Positions 1-6,538 of a DNA stretch of 11,924 bases are shown piece by piece. Each line of letters starts with the position of its first letter. The first letter of the stretch is position 1. The position numbers and the translations under genes are program-made. The stretch lies in assembly GCA_020853835.1 (NCBI GenBank), contig JADYYC010000439.1, positions 1 to 11,924 of the forward strand, written 5' to 3'. Source of the stretch: Anaerolineales bacterium (GTDB lineage Bacteria > Chloroflexota > Anaerolineae > Anaerolineales > UBA4823). The notes beneath the pieces are model-generated. The model saw nothing but the letters and a program-made list of their open reading frames with translations. It was not told the origin of the DNA and made no database searches.

Positions 1-542
1 GAGGGCGTCGTGTCCCCGTTGCGGATCGTCCAGTTGTTGCCTTTCAGGTTTATCTCGGGATCGGGGGTTGTCGTAGCGATGTTCAGCGTCAGGCTCGTTC
101 CCGAAGGGTTAAAATCGTGGGATGCGATTTCGATATGGTAGGTTGTCCCGGCTGAGAGGTTGACGGCTACCCGTGATTGAAAGATGTCATTATCGTAATC
201 GTAGTCGTCATTGCAAGCCACGTGCACCAGGGCGCCACGGCCTCCCGTCCAAACCGCCAGCACCGTGTCGTAGTTGCTCCCCAGCGTGTCGATGGCGACG
301 GTCTGGTCTTCCGCTGGCGCATATTGATACCAGGCAGTGTTAAACCCGGTATCTGAGATACACGGTATATCCGGGTCGTCTCCTACAACGGTGTAACCTG
401 CCACGCTCTGCGAGTTCGTATAGGGCAGGCTTCCGACGGTGATGGGGTAAGTGAAATTATCATTCGTTTGAGGCTCGGCAGGCAGCCTGAGTATCAGGGA
501 CGCTGTCATTGTAAGTGCAAATACAATCCAGAATTGCTTCAT
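1..542 (-). CDS. Secreted protein with PPC-like beta domain, partial (C-terminal part beyond the left edge)
   Basis: An open frame runs from an ATG at 542 to the window edge, giving 180 visible residues. An AGGAGG ribosome site (552-557) lies 9 nt before the ATG and fixes the start. Residues 1-20 look like a signal peptide: a Lys at position 3, then a hydrophobic run (FWIVFALTMTASLIL). Residues about 28-156 resemble the bacterial pre-peptidase C-terminal (PPC) beta-sandwich, with the typical DTVLAVWTG stretch at 92-100, an acidic CNDDYDYDND segment at 110-119 and a YHIEIA strand at 135-140. From residue 161 the sequence PEINLKGN...NGDTTPS looks like the start of a choice-of-anchor D/ASH-type repeat. 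Cys61 and Cys110 could form a disulfide outside the cell. No catalytic domain is visible, so it is most likely a surface or extracellular binding or structural protein. The domain calls are from memory of the families; the enzymatic role, if any, lies outside the window. Confidence 0.75.
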   Translation of the reverse strand, partial: MKQFWIVFALTMTASLILRLPAEPQTNDNFTYPITVGSLPYTNSQSVAGYTVVGDDPDIPCISDTGFNTAWYQYAPAEDQTVAIDTLGSNYDTVLAVWTGGRGALVHVACNDDYDYDNDIFQSRVAVNLSAGTTYHIEIASHDFNPSGTSLTLNIATTTPDPEINLKGNNWTIRNGDTTP

Positions 543-698
543 TGCAGGTTTCCTCCTGTGTTCTACCTGCCCGATGTCCTTTGAGCGCGGTCATGAGGAT
601 TTTAACGTGAATTCAGGTGTAAGCGGCTCCCATCGCTGAGAGGATTTCCACCGCGCCAGCGCTCTTCACCCCAGAACGACACCCTTGTGCCTCTGCGA

Positions 699-717
699 GC
701 CGCCGTTCTTTGGCGGC
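699..717. other. Short perfect hairpin in intergenic DNA
   Basis: GCCGCC (699-704) and GGCGGC (712-717) form a 6-bp GC stem around a 7-nt loop. It lies between the start of the secreted-protein gene and the end of the radical SAM gene. No T-run follows on either strand, so it is not a canonical intrinsic terminator, although it could still help end the radical SAM transcript. The rest of 543-698 holds only the AGGAGG site and a possible weak -10 (ATTTTA on the plus strand, 599-604) for the secreted-protein gene, without a good -35. Confidence 0.4.
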
Positions 718-733
718 GTGGCAGTCTCCCGGT

Positions 734-790
734 GTCGTCAGGAGGAGATTGCTTCAGCCCCAAAAGCGGGCTTCGCCATGACGATCTCCG
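734..790. repeat. Degenerate REP-like palindromic element
   Basis: GTCGTCA at 734-740 pairs with TGACGAT at 779-785 (one G-T pair), flanking GGAGGAGATTGCTTC and a GGGCTTCGCC segment. The central part can fold further (GCCC...GGGC). This looks like a decayed copy of the widespread imperfect palindrome that reads roughly GTCATTGCG...GAAGCAATCTCC, found between genes in many bacteria including Chloroflexota. The arms and sequence are seen here; membership in that repeat family is from memory. Only one copy lies in this window. Confidence 0.4.
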
Positions 791-811
791 CGATCCCGAA
801 CTGAGGTGATT

Positions 812-2257
812 CTAGCAAACAATCCGGCTTTCCGCGGTTTGAATTCCATCCCAATCTGGAGCGGGGTTATCCCCGGCCGCAGGGGCAGGCAGGGTTGGAT
901 TATCCACCGCCCCCAACACCCCCTCAAGCGCCGGCAGCAGGTTCGAGACGCGCTTCAAACGGATGATCACGTCCCACAGCGGCTCGAGCTTCTTCCAGCC
1001 GCCCGAGTAGGCCAGGTGGCGCGCCTGGCCCAACAGGCTGCGTTTGTTGCGCGCGCTCCGCACAATCGACCCCCAGCGGTAGAATTCATGGTACGCCCGC
1101 CAATAGCCGGCCTCGAGCGCGCCGGGGCTCATCCGTTTGGGTTGAAACACGGCGTGGCGCGTGTCATACAGATCCCAGTTCTCGGTCAAAATACGCCCCT
1201 GGGCTTTCATGCGGGCGTGAAGCGCCGTGCCGGGGTAGGGCGTCAGGACGTGAAACGTCGCCGTCTCGATCCCCTGCTCCACCGCCCACTCCACCGTGCG
1301 GTCGAACACGCTCTCGTCATCGTCGTCCATCCCGAACACAAAGCTGGCGTTGACCATCACGCCCAGGTCGTGCAGCCGCCGGATCGCGGCCGCATAATCC
1401 CGCCCCAGGTTCTGCGACTTGTTTTGTTCACGCAGATTGTCCGGGCTGAGGGTTTCGAAGCCTACAAACAGGCTGCGCAGTCCGCTCGCCGCGGCCTTCT
1501 CGATCAAGTCCGACTGCAGGATCGAGCGCACCGTCCCGGCGGACTGCCACAGCCGACCCATCCCACGCATGCCCTCGAACAACTCCGCGGCAAAGCGCGG
1601 GCTTCCGAACAGGTGGTCGTCCAGGAAGTACAGGTGGCGACCCGGCAGGCGCTCGATCTCCCCCAGCGCGGCGTCAACCGTCTGGGTGTAAAACGAGCGC
1701 CCGGGCCCATAGAAGGCATCCTTGTAGCAAAAATCGCAATGATGCGGGCAGCCGCGCGAGACCACGAGCGAGTTCGGCACCAGGTAGAGATTGCGCTGGA
1801 TCAAGTCGCGCCGGACGGGCGGCAGCCCAATCAACGAGCGCTGCGTGGAGGCATAGCGCGGCAGCGGGCGCCCCTGGCGGTAGTCCTGCAGAAAGGCAGG
1901 CCAGGTGTCCTCCCCCGGCCCGAGGAAGATCGTGTCGGCGTGGGCGGCGGCCTCCTCTGGCAGCGAGGTGACGTGCAGCCCGCCCAGGCACACGTGTGCG
2001 CCGCGCCTCCGGTAGTGATCCGCCAGTTCGTATGCCCGATAGGCGCTCGTGATGTAGACCTGGATCACCACCAGATCGGGCTGGTCTTCCAAATCCAGCT
2101 TCTGGACGTGCTCATCCTGGAGGACCACCTCGTCATCGGGGTCCAGGTAGCCGGCCAGCGTCGCCAGGCCGAGCGGCGGGAAGAGCGAGTACTTGATCGG
2201 TCGAAAAAAGGGGCTGGTCGCCTCCGTCAGCGCAGGCAGGATCATCTTGACTTTCAT
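812..2257 (-). CDS. B12-binding-domain radical SAM protein, substrate unknown
   Basis: The product is 481 aa. The frame stays open to 2437, but the ATG at 2257 is chosen because GGAGGTG lies 7 nt upstream and the protein then begins MKVKMILPAL, as this family usually does. Residues 1-130 look like a cobalamin-binding Rossmann domain: PPLGLATLAGYL near 27-38, QPDLVVIQVYIT near 59-70, and GLHVTSLPEE with FLGPGED near 93-117. A DEH occurs at 48-50, but the full DxHxxG motif of base-off/His-on B12 proteins is absent. The radical SAM signature SRGCPHHCDFC gives cluster ligands Cys170, Cys174 and Cys177. FGMDDDDESVF and TPYPGTAL further on are typical of the COG1032-like group. The C-terminal YDTRHAVF region and helical tail resemble enzymes related to the hopanoid methylase and BchE group. 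Reactions in this group include methyl transfer to unreactive carbons and ring formation. No partner gene identifies the substrate. It is divergent from the two-component operon. Confidence 0.85.
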   Translation of the reverse strand: MKVKMILPALTEATSPFFRPIKYSLFPPLGLATLAGYLDPDDEVVLQDEHVQKLDLEDQPDLVVIQVYITSAYRAYELADHYRRRGAHVCLGGLHVTSLPEEAAAHADTIFLGPGEDTWPAFLQDYRQGRPLPRYASTQRSLIGLPPVRRDLIQRNLYLVPNSLVVSRGCPHHCDFCYKDAFYGPGRSFYTQTVDAALGEIERLPGRHLYFLDDHLFGSPRFAAELFEGMRGMGRLWQSAGTVRSILQSDLIEKAAASGLRSLFVGFETLSPDNLREQNKSQNLGRDYAAAIRRLHDLGVMVNASFVFGMDDDDESVFDRTVEWAVEQGIETATFHVLTPYPGTALHARMKAQGRILTENWDLYDTRHAVFQPKRMSPGALEAGYWRAYHEFYRWGSIVRSARNKRSLLGQARHLAYSGGWKKLEPLWDVIIRLKRVSNLLPALEGVLGAVDNPTLPAPAAGDNPAPDWDGIQTAESRIVC

Positions 2258-2264
2258 AGTTGTG

Positions 2265-2271
2265 CACCTCC
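2265..2271 (-). promoter_or_regulatory. Ribosome binding site of the radical SAM gene
   Basis: GGAGGTG on the minus strand ends 7 nt before the ATG at 2257. It decides the start against the upstream in-frame starts, which would add 60 residues of unconvincing sequence and cross the promoter region. Confidence 0.75.
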
Positions 2272-2286
2272 AATTTTTGAGCATTG

Positions 2287-2296
2287 ATAGCGCTAT
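2287..2296. promoter_or_regulatory. Perfect 10-bp palindrome near the radical SAM promoter
   Basis: ATAGCGCTAT is a perfect palindrome that overlaps the proposed -10 element and start point of the minus-strand promoter. The position would suit a repressor site. It could also be chance, since a 10-bp palindrome is short. Confidence 0.25.
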
Positions 2297-2324
2297 TCTA
2301 GGTAAACCCTTGTCCGGAATCCAA
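2295..2324 (-). promoter_or_regulatory. Possible promoter of the radical SAM gene
   Basis: On the minus strand, TTGGAT (2324-2319) and TAGAAT (2300-2295) are separated by 18 nt. The -10 matches the consensus at 5 of 6 positions and the -35 at 3 of 6. It lies about 40 bp upstream of the chosen start. Confidence 0.4.
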
Positions 2325-2357
2325 CCCTCAAGACCCCAATCGCGCGCACTCAAGTGC

Positions 2358-2387
2358 TTGACAGCCTCTATCGTTGTTCGGTATGCT
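2358..2387 (+). promoter_or_regulatory. Promoter of the two-component operon
   Basis: TTGACA at 2358-2363 is a perfect -35. TATGCT at 2382-2387 is a reasonable -10 after an 18-nt spacer. Transcription would begin near 2394, leaving a leader of about 53 nt before the ATG at 2447. A GAAAGGAG sequence at 2395-2402 would sit at the very 5' end of the transcript. Confidence 0.65.
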
Positions 2388-2446
2388 TGTCTCTGAAAGG
2401 AGTCTGCGCCGGTTGACGCGTGAACCGGGCGCCCCAAACCTTTTCT

Positions 2447-3205
2447 ATGATCCGTCTCTTACTCGTCGAAGACAACGACCGCCTGCGCCAGGCGCTGCGA
2501 ACCGGCCTGGAAGCCGCCGGCGAGCTGCGCGTCGTCCACTCAACCGCCAGCGGTGAACAGGCGCTCGAATACTGCCTGGCGCAGTCATCTACAACCCTGC
2601 CCCAGGCGGCTTTGCTGGACGTCCAGCTTTCAGGTTCACTCAACGGCATCCAGGCGGCGGCGGCGATCCGCCGCGAATTTCCACGCTTCCCGGTCGTCTT
2701 CTATTCCATTCAGGATGACGACGCCTATTACCGCGATTTCCGCCGCTCCGGCATCCTGAGCCACTACGCTTACGTGCGCAAATCGAACTACCTGCTGCCA
2801 GCCATGATCCTGCCCTTGATCCGCGACGCCCTGAGCGGACGCTCGTTCATCGATCCCGAGATCGAAGCGCGCGTCCAGGAAGTGCGCCAGAAGGACGAGG
2901 GGTCTCCCATGGCGCTGCTCGAGCCGAACGAGCAGGTCGTGGCGCGCCTTCTGGCCCAGGGGCTCACCAACGAACAGATCGCCGCCCGGCTGGGCTTCCA
3001 CGATAAGCGCACCATCAGCCGCACAAACGGCCAGATCTACCTGGCCTGGGGCCTGAACGAGAGCACGACGGATGAGAAAGTTGCCCGGACGCGCGCCGCC
3101 CTGATCGTCCAGCACGACCGGATGATCGCCTGGAACGAAGATGGCAGGGCGCAGGTTCTGGATGAAACCGGCAAGTGGATCGATTATGACCGCCTGGATG
3201 CATAA
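2447..3205 (+). CDS. NarL/LuxR-type response regulator with C-terminal extension
   Basis: The product is 252 aa. The ATG at 2447 gives the usual receiver start MIRLLLVEDN. An in-frame GTG at 2420 is possible but lies 17 nt from the GAAAGGAG at 2395-2402, and no ribosome site precedes 2447. The receiver domain covers about residues 1-130: acidic pair Glu8-Asp9, phospho-acceptor Asp58 in ALLDVQLSG, Ser87 in FYS as the switch hydroxyl, and Lys112 in VRKSNY. Residues about 157-205 form a LuxR-like helix-turn-helix (NEQVVARLLAQGLTNEQIAA, then a divergent recognition helix with RTISRTNGQIYLAW). About 45 residues follow the DNA-binding domain, ending in a Trp/Asp-rich possible beta hairpin, whereas typical NarL-type regulators end near 210 aa. 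It is first in an operon with a membrane phosphoesterase and a histidine kinase, its likely phosphodonor. Its target genes are not visible. Confidence 0.85.
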   Translation: MIRLLLVEDNDRLRQALRTGLEAAGELRVVHSTASGEQALEYCLAQSSTTLPQAALLDVQLSGSLNGIQAAAAIRREFPRFPVVFYSIQDDDAYYRDFRRSGILSHYAYVRKSNYLLPAMILPLIRDALSGRSFIDPEIEARVQEVRQKDEGSPMALLEPNEQVVARLLAQGLTNEQIAARLGFHDKRTISRTNGQIYLAWGLNESTTDEKVARTRAALIVQHDRMIAWNEDGRAQVLDETGKWIDYDRLDA

Positions 3206-4427
3206 GCTCTTCTGGCTGCTCCAGCGCCTGCTCCCGCGCGGCGAGCCTGGGGCGTCGATGCCGCTCTGGCCCGGTTTCATCGCGCTGCTCTTCCTGGGCG
3301 GGGCGGCTGTCTTCTCGTACCTCGCCTGGCGCTTGCTCGGCGCCGCCGGCATGGAACGCAACCGCAGCGCTGGCCTGGCGGCGTTGATCCTGTTCGGTTT
3401 TGGGCTGCTGGATTGGGCTTTGCTGGCTGCGCTGCCACGCCTGGGGCTTTCCTATGGGGCGATCACGCGCGGCCTGATCGGGATGACGGGATTACGGCTG
3501 GGCGCCTTCGTGATCCTGACCGGCGCGCTGCTGGCGCTGAGCGCGTGGGCGCGCCTGAGCGGCGCGACCGGCGTTTCGTCTCAGCCCCCGCCAAACGGGC
3601 TGTACCTGCTCGCCATCCTGAACGTCATGCTGACCGGGCTGGCGGTTTACGGTCTTTATTTCGAACCGTTCGACCTGCGCACCACGACGGTCCACCTGGC
3701 AGGCCCCACCCGGTCAGACGGCGAGCCGCTGCGCATCCTGCAGATCTCGGACATCCACGTGGAGCGCATCACGCGCCGCGAGCGCGCCCTGCTCGAGCGG
3801 GTGGCGCAGTTGAAACCCGACCTCATCGTCCTCACCGGCGATTACACCAACCTGGATTACATCGAAGACCCGCAGGCGCTGCAGGACACGCGCGACCTCC
3901 TGAGCCAGCTCAGCGCGCCATACGGGGTGTACGCGGTCACCGGCTCGGTCGACATTCCGTCGCTGGTAGATTCCGTCTTCGACGGGCTGCCGGTGCGCCT
4001 GCTGCAAGACGAAGTCGCCCTCGTGCAGGCCGGCCAAACGACCCTGGCGATCATCGGAGTCTCGGACGAGGGGCGGGGGCGAGACGCCGAGGCGCTGGAG
4101 GAACTGGCGCAGACCATCCCGGCGGACGCCTACCGCCTGCTGCTTTACCACACCCCCGACCTGATCGAAACCGCCGACCGGCAAAAAATCGACCTCTACC
4201 TCGCCGGACACACCCACGGCGGTCAGGTGCGCCTGCCCTTCTATGGCGCAGTCGTCACCATGTCGGCCTATGGCAAGCGGTACGAGGGCGGCCTGTACCA
4301 GCACAACCCGACCACCCTCTACGTCAGCCGCGGCGTGGGCATGGAGGGTATGGGCCTGCCGCGGGTGCGCTTCCTCTGCCCGCCTGAAATCACCCTGTTC
4401 GAGCTGGGCGCTGAAAGCACCCCATGA
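3198..4427 (+). CDS. Membrane-anchored calcineurin-like metallophosphoesterase
   Basis: The product is 409 aa. The ATG at 3198 overlaps the regulator stop by 8 nt (ATGCATAA), which suggests translational coupling; in-frame ATGs at 3186 and 3141 are alternatives. Four hydrophobic segments lie near residues 23-48, 58-80, 95-118 and 134-155. The catalytic domain follows: DIH with Asp185 and His187, GDYTN with Asp215, LYHTPD with His318, and AGHTHGGQ with His338 and His340. This order is that of YkuE-like phosphoesterases. The third motif, normally GNHD or GNHE, reads GSVD (249-252), so the metal-ligand Asn and catalytic His are replaced. With four helices and a basic N-terminus the catalytic domain is probably cytoplasmic, but the prediction is weak. 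The substrate is unknown; a phospholipid, nucleotide or phosphosugar is possible. Its place between regulator and kinase points to a role in signalling or in the response itself. Confidence 0.8.
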   Translation: MHKLFWLLQRLLPRGEPGASMPLWPGFIALLFLGGAAVFSYLAWRLLGAAGMERNRSAGLAALILFGFGLLDWALLAALPRLGLSYGAITRGLIGMTGLRLGAFVILTGALLALSAWARLSGATGVSSQPPPNGLYLLAILNVMLTGLAVYGLYFEPFDLRTTTVHLAGPTRSDGEPLRILQISDIHVERITRRERALLERVAQLKPDLIVLTGDYTNLDYIEDPQALQDTRDLLSQLSAPYGVYAVTGSVDIPSLVDSVFDGLPVRLLQDEVALVQAGQTTLAIIGVSDEGRGRDAEALEELAQTIPADAYRLLLYHTPDLIETADRQKIDLYLAGHTHGGQVRLPFYGAVVTMSAYGKRYEGGLYQHNPTTLYVSRGVGMEGMGLPRVRFLCPPEITLFELGAESTP

Positions 4428-6538
4428 GCGGGAGCCATTTCCTGGACTGGATCATGCTCGCGGTATCGCTGTTCAACGCGGTCCTGCTGCTGTGGCTCGG
4501 GCTGACCGTGCTGCTCAACGCCAAGCCGCACACCTGGGGCATCTGGCTGGCGGGGGGCGGCCTGCTGAGCGGCGCGGCTTTTTTCTTCATCCACTCGGTG
4601 ATCCTCGGATTGGGTTTCGCCTATGTCAACTGGACGGCCAACTTCTGGTGGTATTCCGGCTGGATACCGGTGATCCTGGCGCCATTTGCCTGGTACGTGT
4701 TGATGCTCTGGTATGCGGGTTTCTGGGAAGGCGAACGCAGCCCGGTTTACCAACGGCACCGGCCCTGGCTGTGGCTGCTGGCAGCGCTGATCGCCCTCAT
4801 GATCGGCGCATTTCTGTTCGCCAACCCGCTGCCTTCTTTTGGGCAGATGGCGCACCTCGACCTGGGATCGGGCCTGGCGCTGTTTGGCGTGCCGATCTTG
4901 ATCCTGGTATACCCGCCCTTTATCCTGGCCTGCATCGGGCTTTCGCTCGACGCGCTGCTGCGCCCTGGGCCGACCATGCGCGTGATGGGCCAGCTTGCCC
5001 GCCGCCGGGCGCGGCCCTGGCTGGCAGCCGCATCGGGGCTGCTCCTGCTGGTGAGCCTGCTGGTATCCGGCTTTGTCGCCTGGCTGGCGCTGAGCGGGCG
5101 CACCGCCACGCCCAGCCTCGGCCTGGCCTTTGCCGTCGGCTGGCTCGACCTGGCCATCTCCACGCTCATCGGCGTTTCGATCCTGCTGACCGGTCAGGCC
5201 ATCATCACCTATGAAGTCTTCACCGACAAGACGCTGCCCCGCCAGGGGCTCAACCGCCTGTGGCGGTGGACGGTCGTCCTGGGGGCGGCCTCCAGCCTTG
5301 CGTTCAGTTTTGGCGTCATCGCACGCCTGCCCTCGATCTACCTGACCGTCCTGTGCGCGGCGATTCTGGTGGGCCTGCTGGCCTGGCTGGGGCGCAGGTC
5401 TTACCGCGAGCGCCAGGAGTTCATCCACGCGCTGCGGCCGTTCTTATCGAGCGCGCTGCCCGATCCGATCCAGGCCCGCTCGGAGGTGGAAGCCCCCTCG
5501 CCCCCCGCACAGGCGCCGTTCGAGGCGCTCTGCGCCGAGGTGCTCGGCGCGCGCTGGGCATGCCTGACGCCTGCCAGGGCGCTCGCGCCGCTCTTTGGGC
5601 CGGCGCTCGCCTATCCCGAATCTGCTCCCCCATGTTCAATTGCGCCGGACGAATGGCTGCGCGGGACCGGCCCCGACACGCTCTATCTCCCGCTCGAGGG
5701 TGACGGCTGGGGCATTCCGCTCTGGAACGCGCGCGGTCTTTGCGGCATCCTGTTGCTGGGCGAAAAGGTGGACGGCGGTCTGTACTCTCAAGAGGAGATG
5801 GAGACGGCCCGCTCCGCGGGCGAAAGGCTGGTGGAGCTCCAGGCTAACCTCGAAATTTCGCGCCGCCTGGCAGACCTGCAGCGCCGCCAACTGGCGGAAA
5901 GCCGGGTGCTCGACCGCCAGGCGCGGCGCGCCCTTCACGATGACGTGCTGCCGCGCCTGCACGCCGTGCTGCTCGAGTTGAGCGCCTCAGCCGTGGCACA
6001 GGAATCCCCGCAGGCGCTGGAAACGCTCGCCGAAGTTCACCACCAGGTCTCCGACCTGTTGCACGACCTCCCCGCGCCGGGCGCGCCCGAAGTGCAGCGC
6101 CTCGGCCTGGTCGGGGCGTTGCGCCAGGCGCTCGGTCAGGAGTTCGACGGCGTTTTCGATCGAGTGAACTGGGAGATTGCGCCCGAGGCCCGGGCGCGCC
6201 TGCCCGGGCTGCCGCCGGTGCAGGGCGAGGTGCTCTACTTTGCCTGCCGTGAAGCCATCCGCAACGCGGCGCTCCACGCCCGTCACGCCAATCCAGATCT
6301 GCCGCTCGAGCTATTGATCGGCGTCCAATGGAGGGACGGCTTAGAGTTAACGATCCAGGACAACGGGAGCGGAGTAGCGCAGGACGACCGCTCGCAGGCA
6401 GGGGGGCATGGGTTGGCCCTGCACAGCACGCTGCTCGCGGTCATCGGCGGGTCTCTGGCCCTCAGCAGCGAGGCGGGGCGCTACACCCGCGTCAGGCTCT
6501 GGCTTCCCGACTGGGAGAGCGGCTCACCCGCCTGGTAA
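4424..6538 (+). CDS. Multi-pass membrane sensor histidine kinase (HisKA_3/NarX-DesK type)
   Basis: The product is 704 aa. The ATG overlaps the phosphoesterase stop by 4 nt (ATGA), and no clear ribosome site is seen. Roughly eight or nine hydrophobic segments fill residues 8-323, far more than in a two-helix sensor, so sensing is probably within or close to the membrane. Residues about 363-480 look like a degenerate GAF-like domain (YLPLEGDGWGIPLW, GLCGILLLG, YSQEEME). The dimerisation helix contains ARRALHDDVLPRLH, where His505 is the likely phosphorylated residue. The ATPase domain shows an N box, REAIRNAALHA with Asn614, then QDNGSG at 645-650 and a GGHGLALHS box at 660-668. This architecture normally pairs with NarL/LuxR regulators, which matches the first gene of the operon. 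The gene ends inside the last codons of the convergent glycosyltransferase gene. Confidence 0.88.
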   Translation: MSGSHFLDWIMLAVSLFNAVLLLWLGLTVLLNAKPHTWGIWLAGGGLLSGAAFFFIHSVILGLGFAYVNWTANFWWYSGWIPVILAPFAWYVLMLWYAGFWEGERSPVYQRHRPWLWLLAALIALMIGAFLFANPLPSFGQMAHLDLGSGLALFGVPILILVYPPFILACIGLSLDALLRPGPTMRVMGQLARRRARPWLAAASGLLLLVSLLVSGFVAWLALSGRTATPSLGLAFAVGWLDLAISTLIGVSILLTGQAIITYEVFTDKTLPRQGLNRLWRWTVVLGAASSLAFSFGVIARLPSIYLTVLCAAILVGLLAWLGRRSYRERQEFIHALRPFLSSALPDPIQARSEVEAPSPPAQAPFEALCAEVLGARWACLTPARALAPLFGPALAYPESAPPCSIAPDEWLRGTGPDTLYLPLEGDGWGIPLWNARGLCGILLLGEKVDGGLYSQEEMETARSAGERLVELQANLEISRRLADLQRRQLAESRVLDRQARRALHDDVLPRLHAVLLELSASAVAQESPQALETLAEVHHQVSDLLHDLPAPGAPEVQRLGLVGALRQALGQEFDGVFDRVNWEIAPEARARLPGLPPVQGEVLYFACREAIRNAALHARHANPDLPLELLIGVQWRDGLELTIQDNGSGVAQDDRSQAGGHGLALHSTLLAVIGGSLALSSEAGRYTRVRLWLPDWESGSPAW

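Noticed and set aside
806..2287. Long plus-strand open frame (493 codons) opposite the radical SAM gene
   Set aside because: The translation is rich in Arg, Gln, His and Pro without any domain pattern, while the opposite strand encodes clear radical SAM motifs. It is a high-GC antisense shadow.
2374..2556. Small plus-strand frame overlapping the start of the response regulator
   Set aside because: It begins upstream of the predicted transcription start and its product is Arg/Pro-rich. The GAAAGGAG at 2395-2402 is suitably placed for a TTG at 2413 in this frame, but the product shows no sign of being real.
3413..5214. Other plus-strand frames over the phosphoesterase and kinase genes (3413-4387 and 4243-5214)
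   Set aside because: Both are Arg/Pro/His-rich out-of-frame readings of genes with intact motifs in the real frame. They do not indicate frameshifts.
4319..5428. Minus-strand open frame (369 codons) under the kinase gene
   Set aside because: The product is a Gln/Arg/Pro-rich shadow without recognisable motifs. The plus strand carries a convincing membrane kinase.
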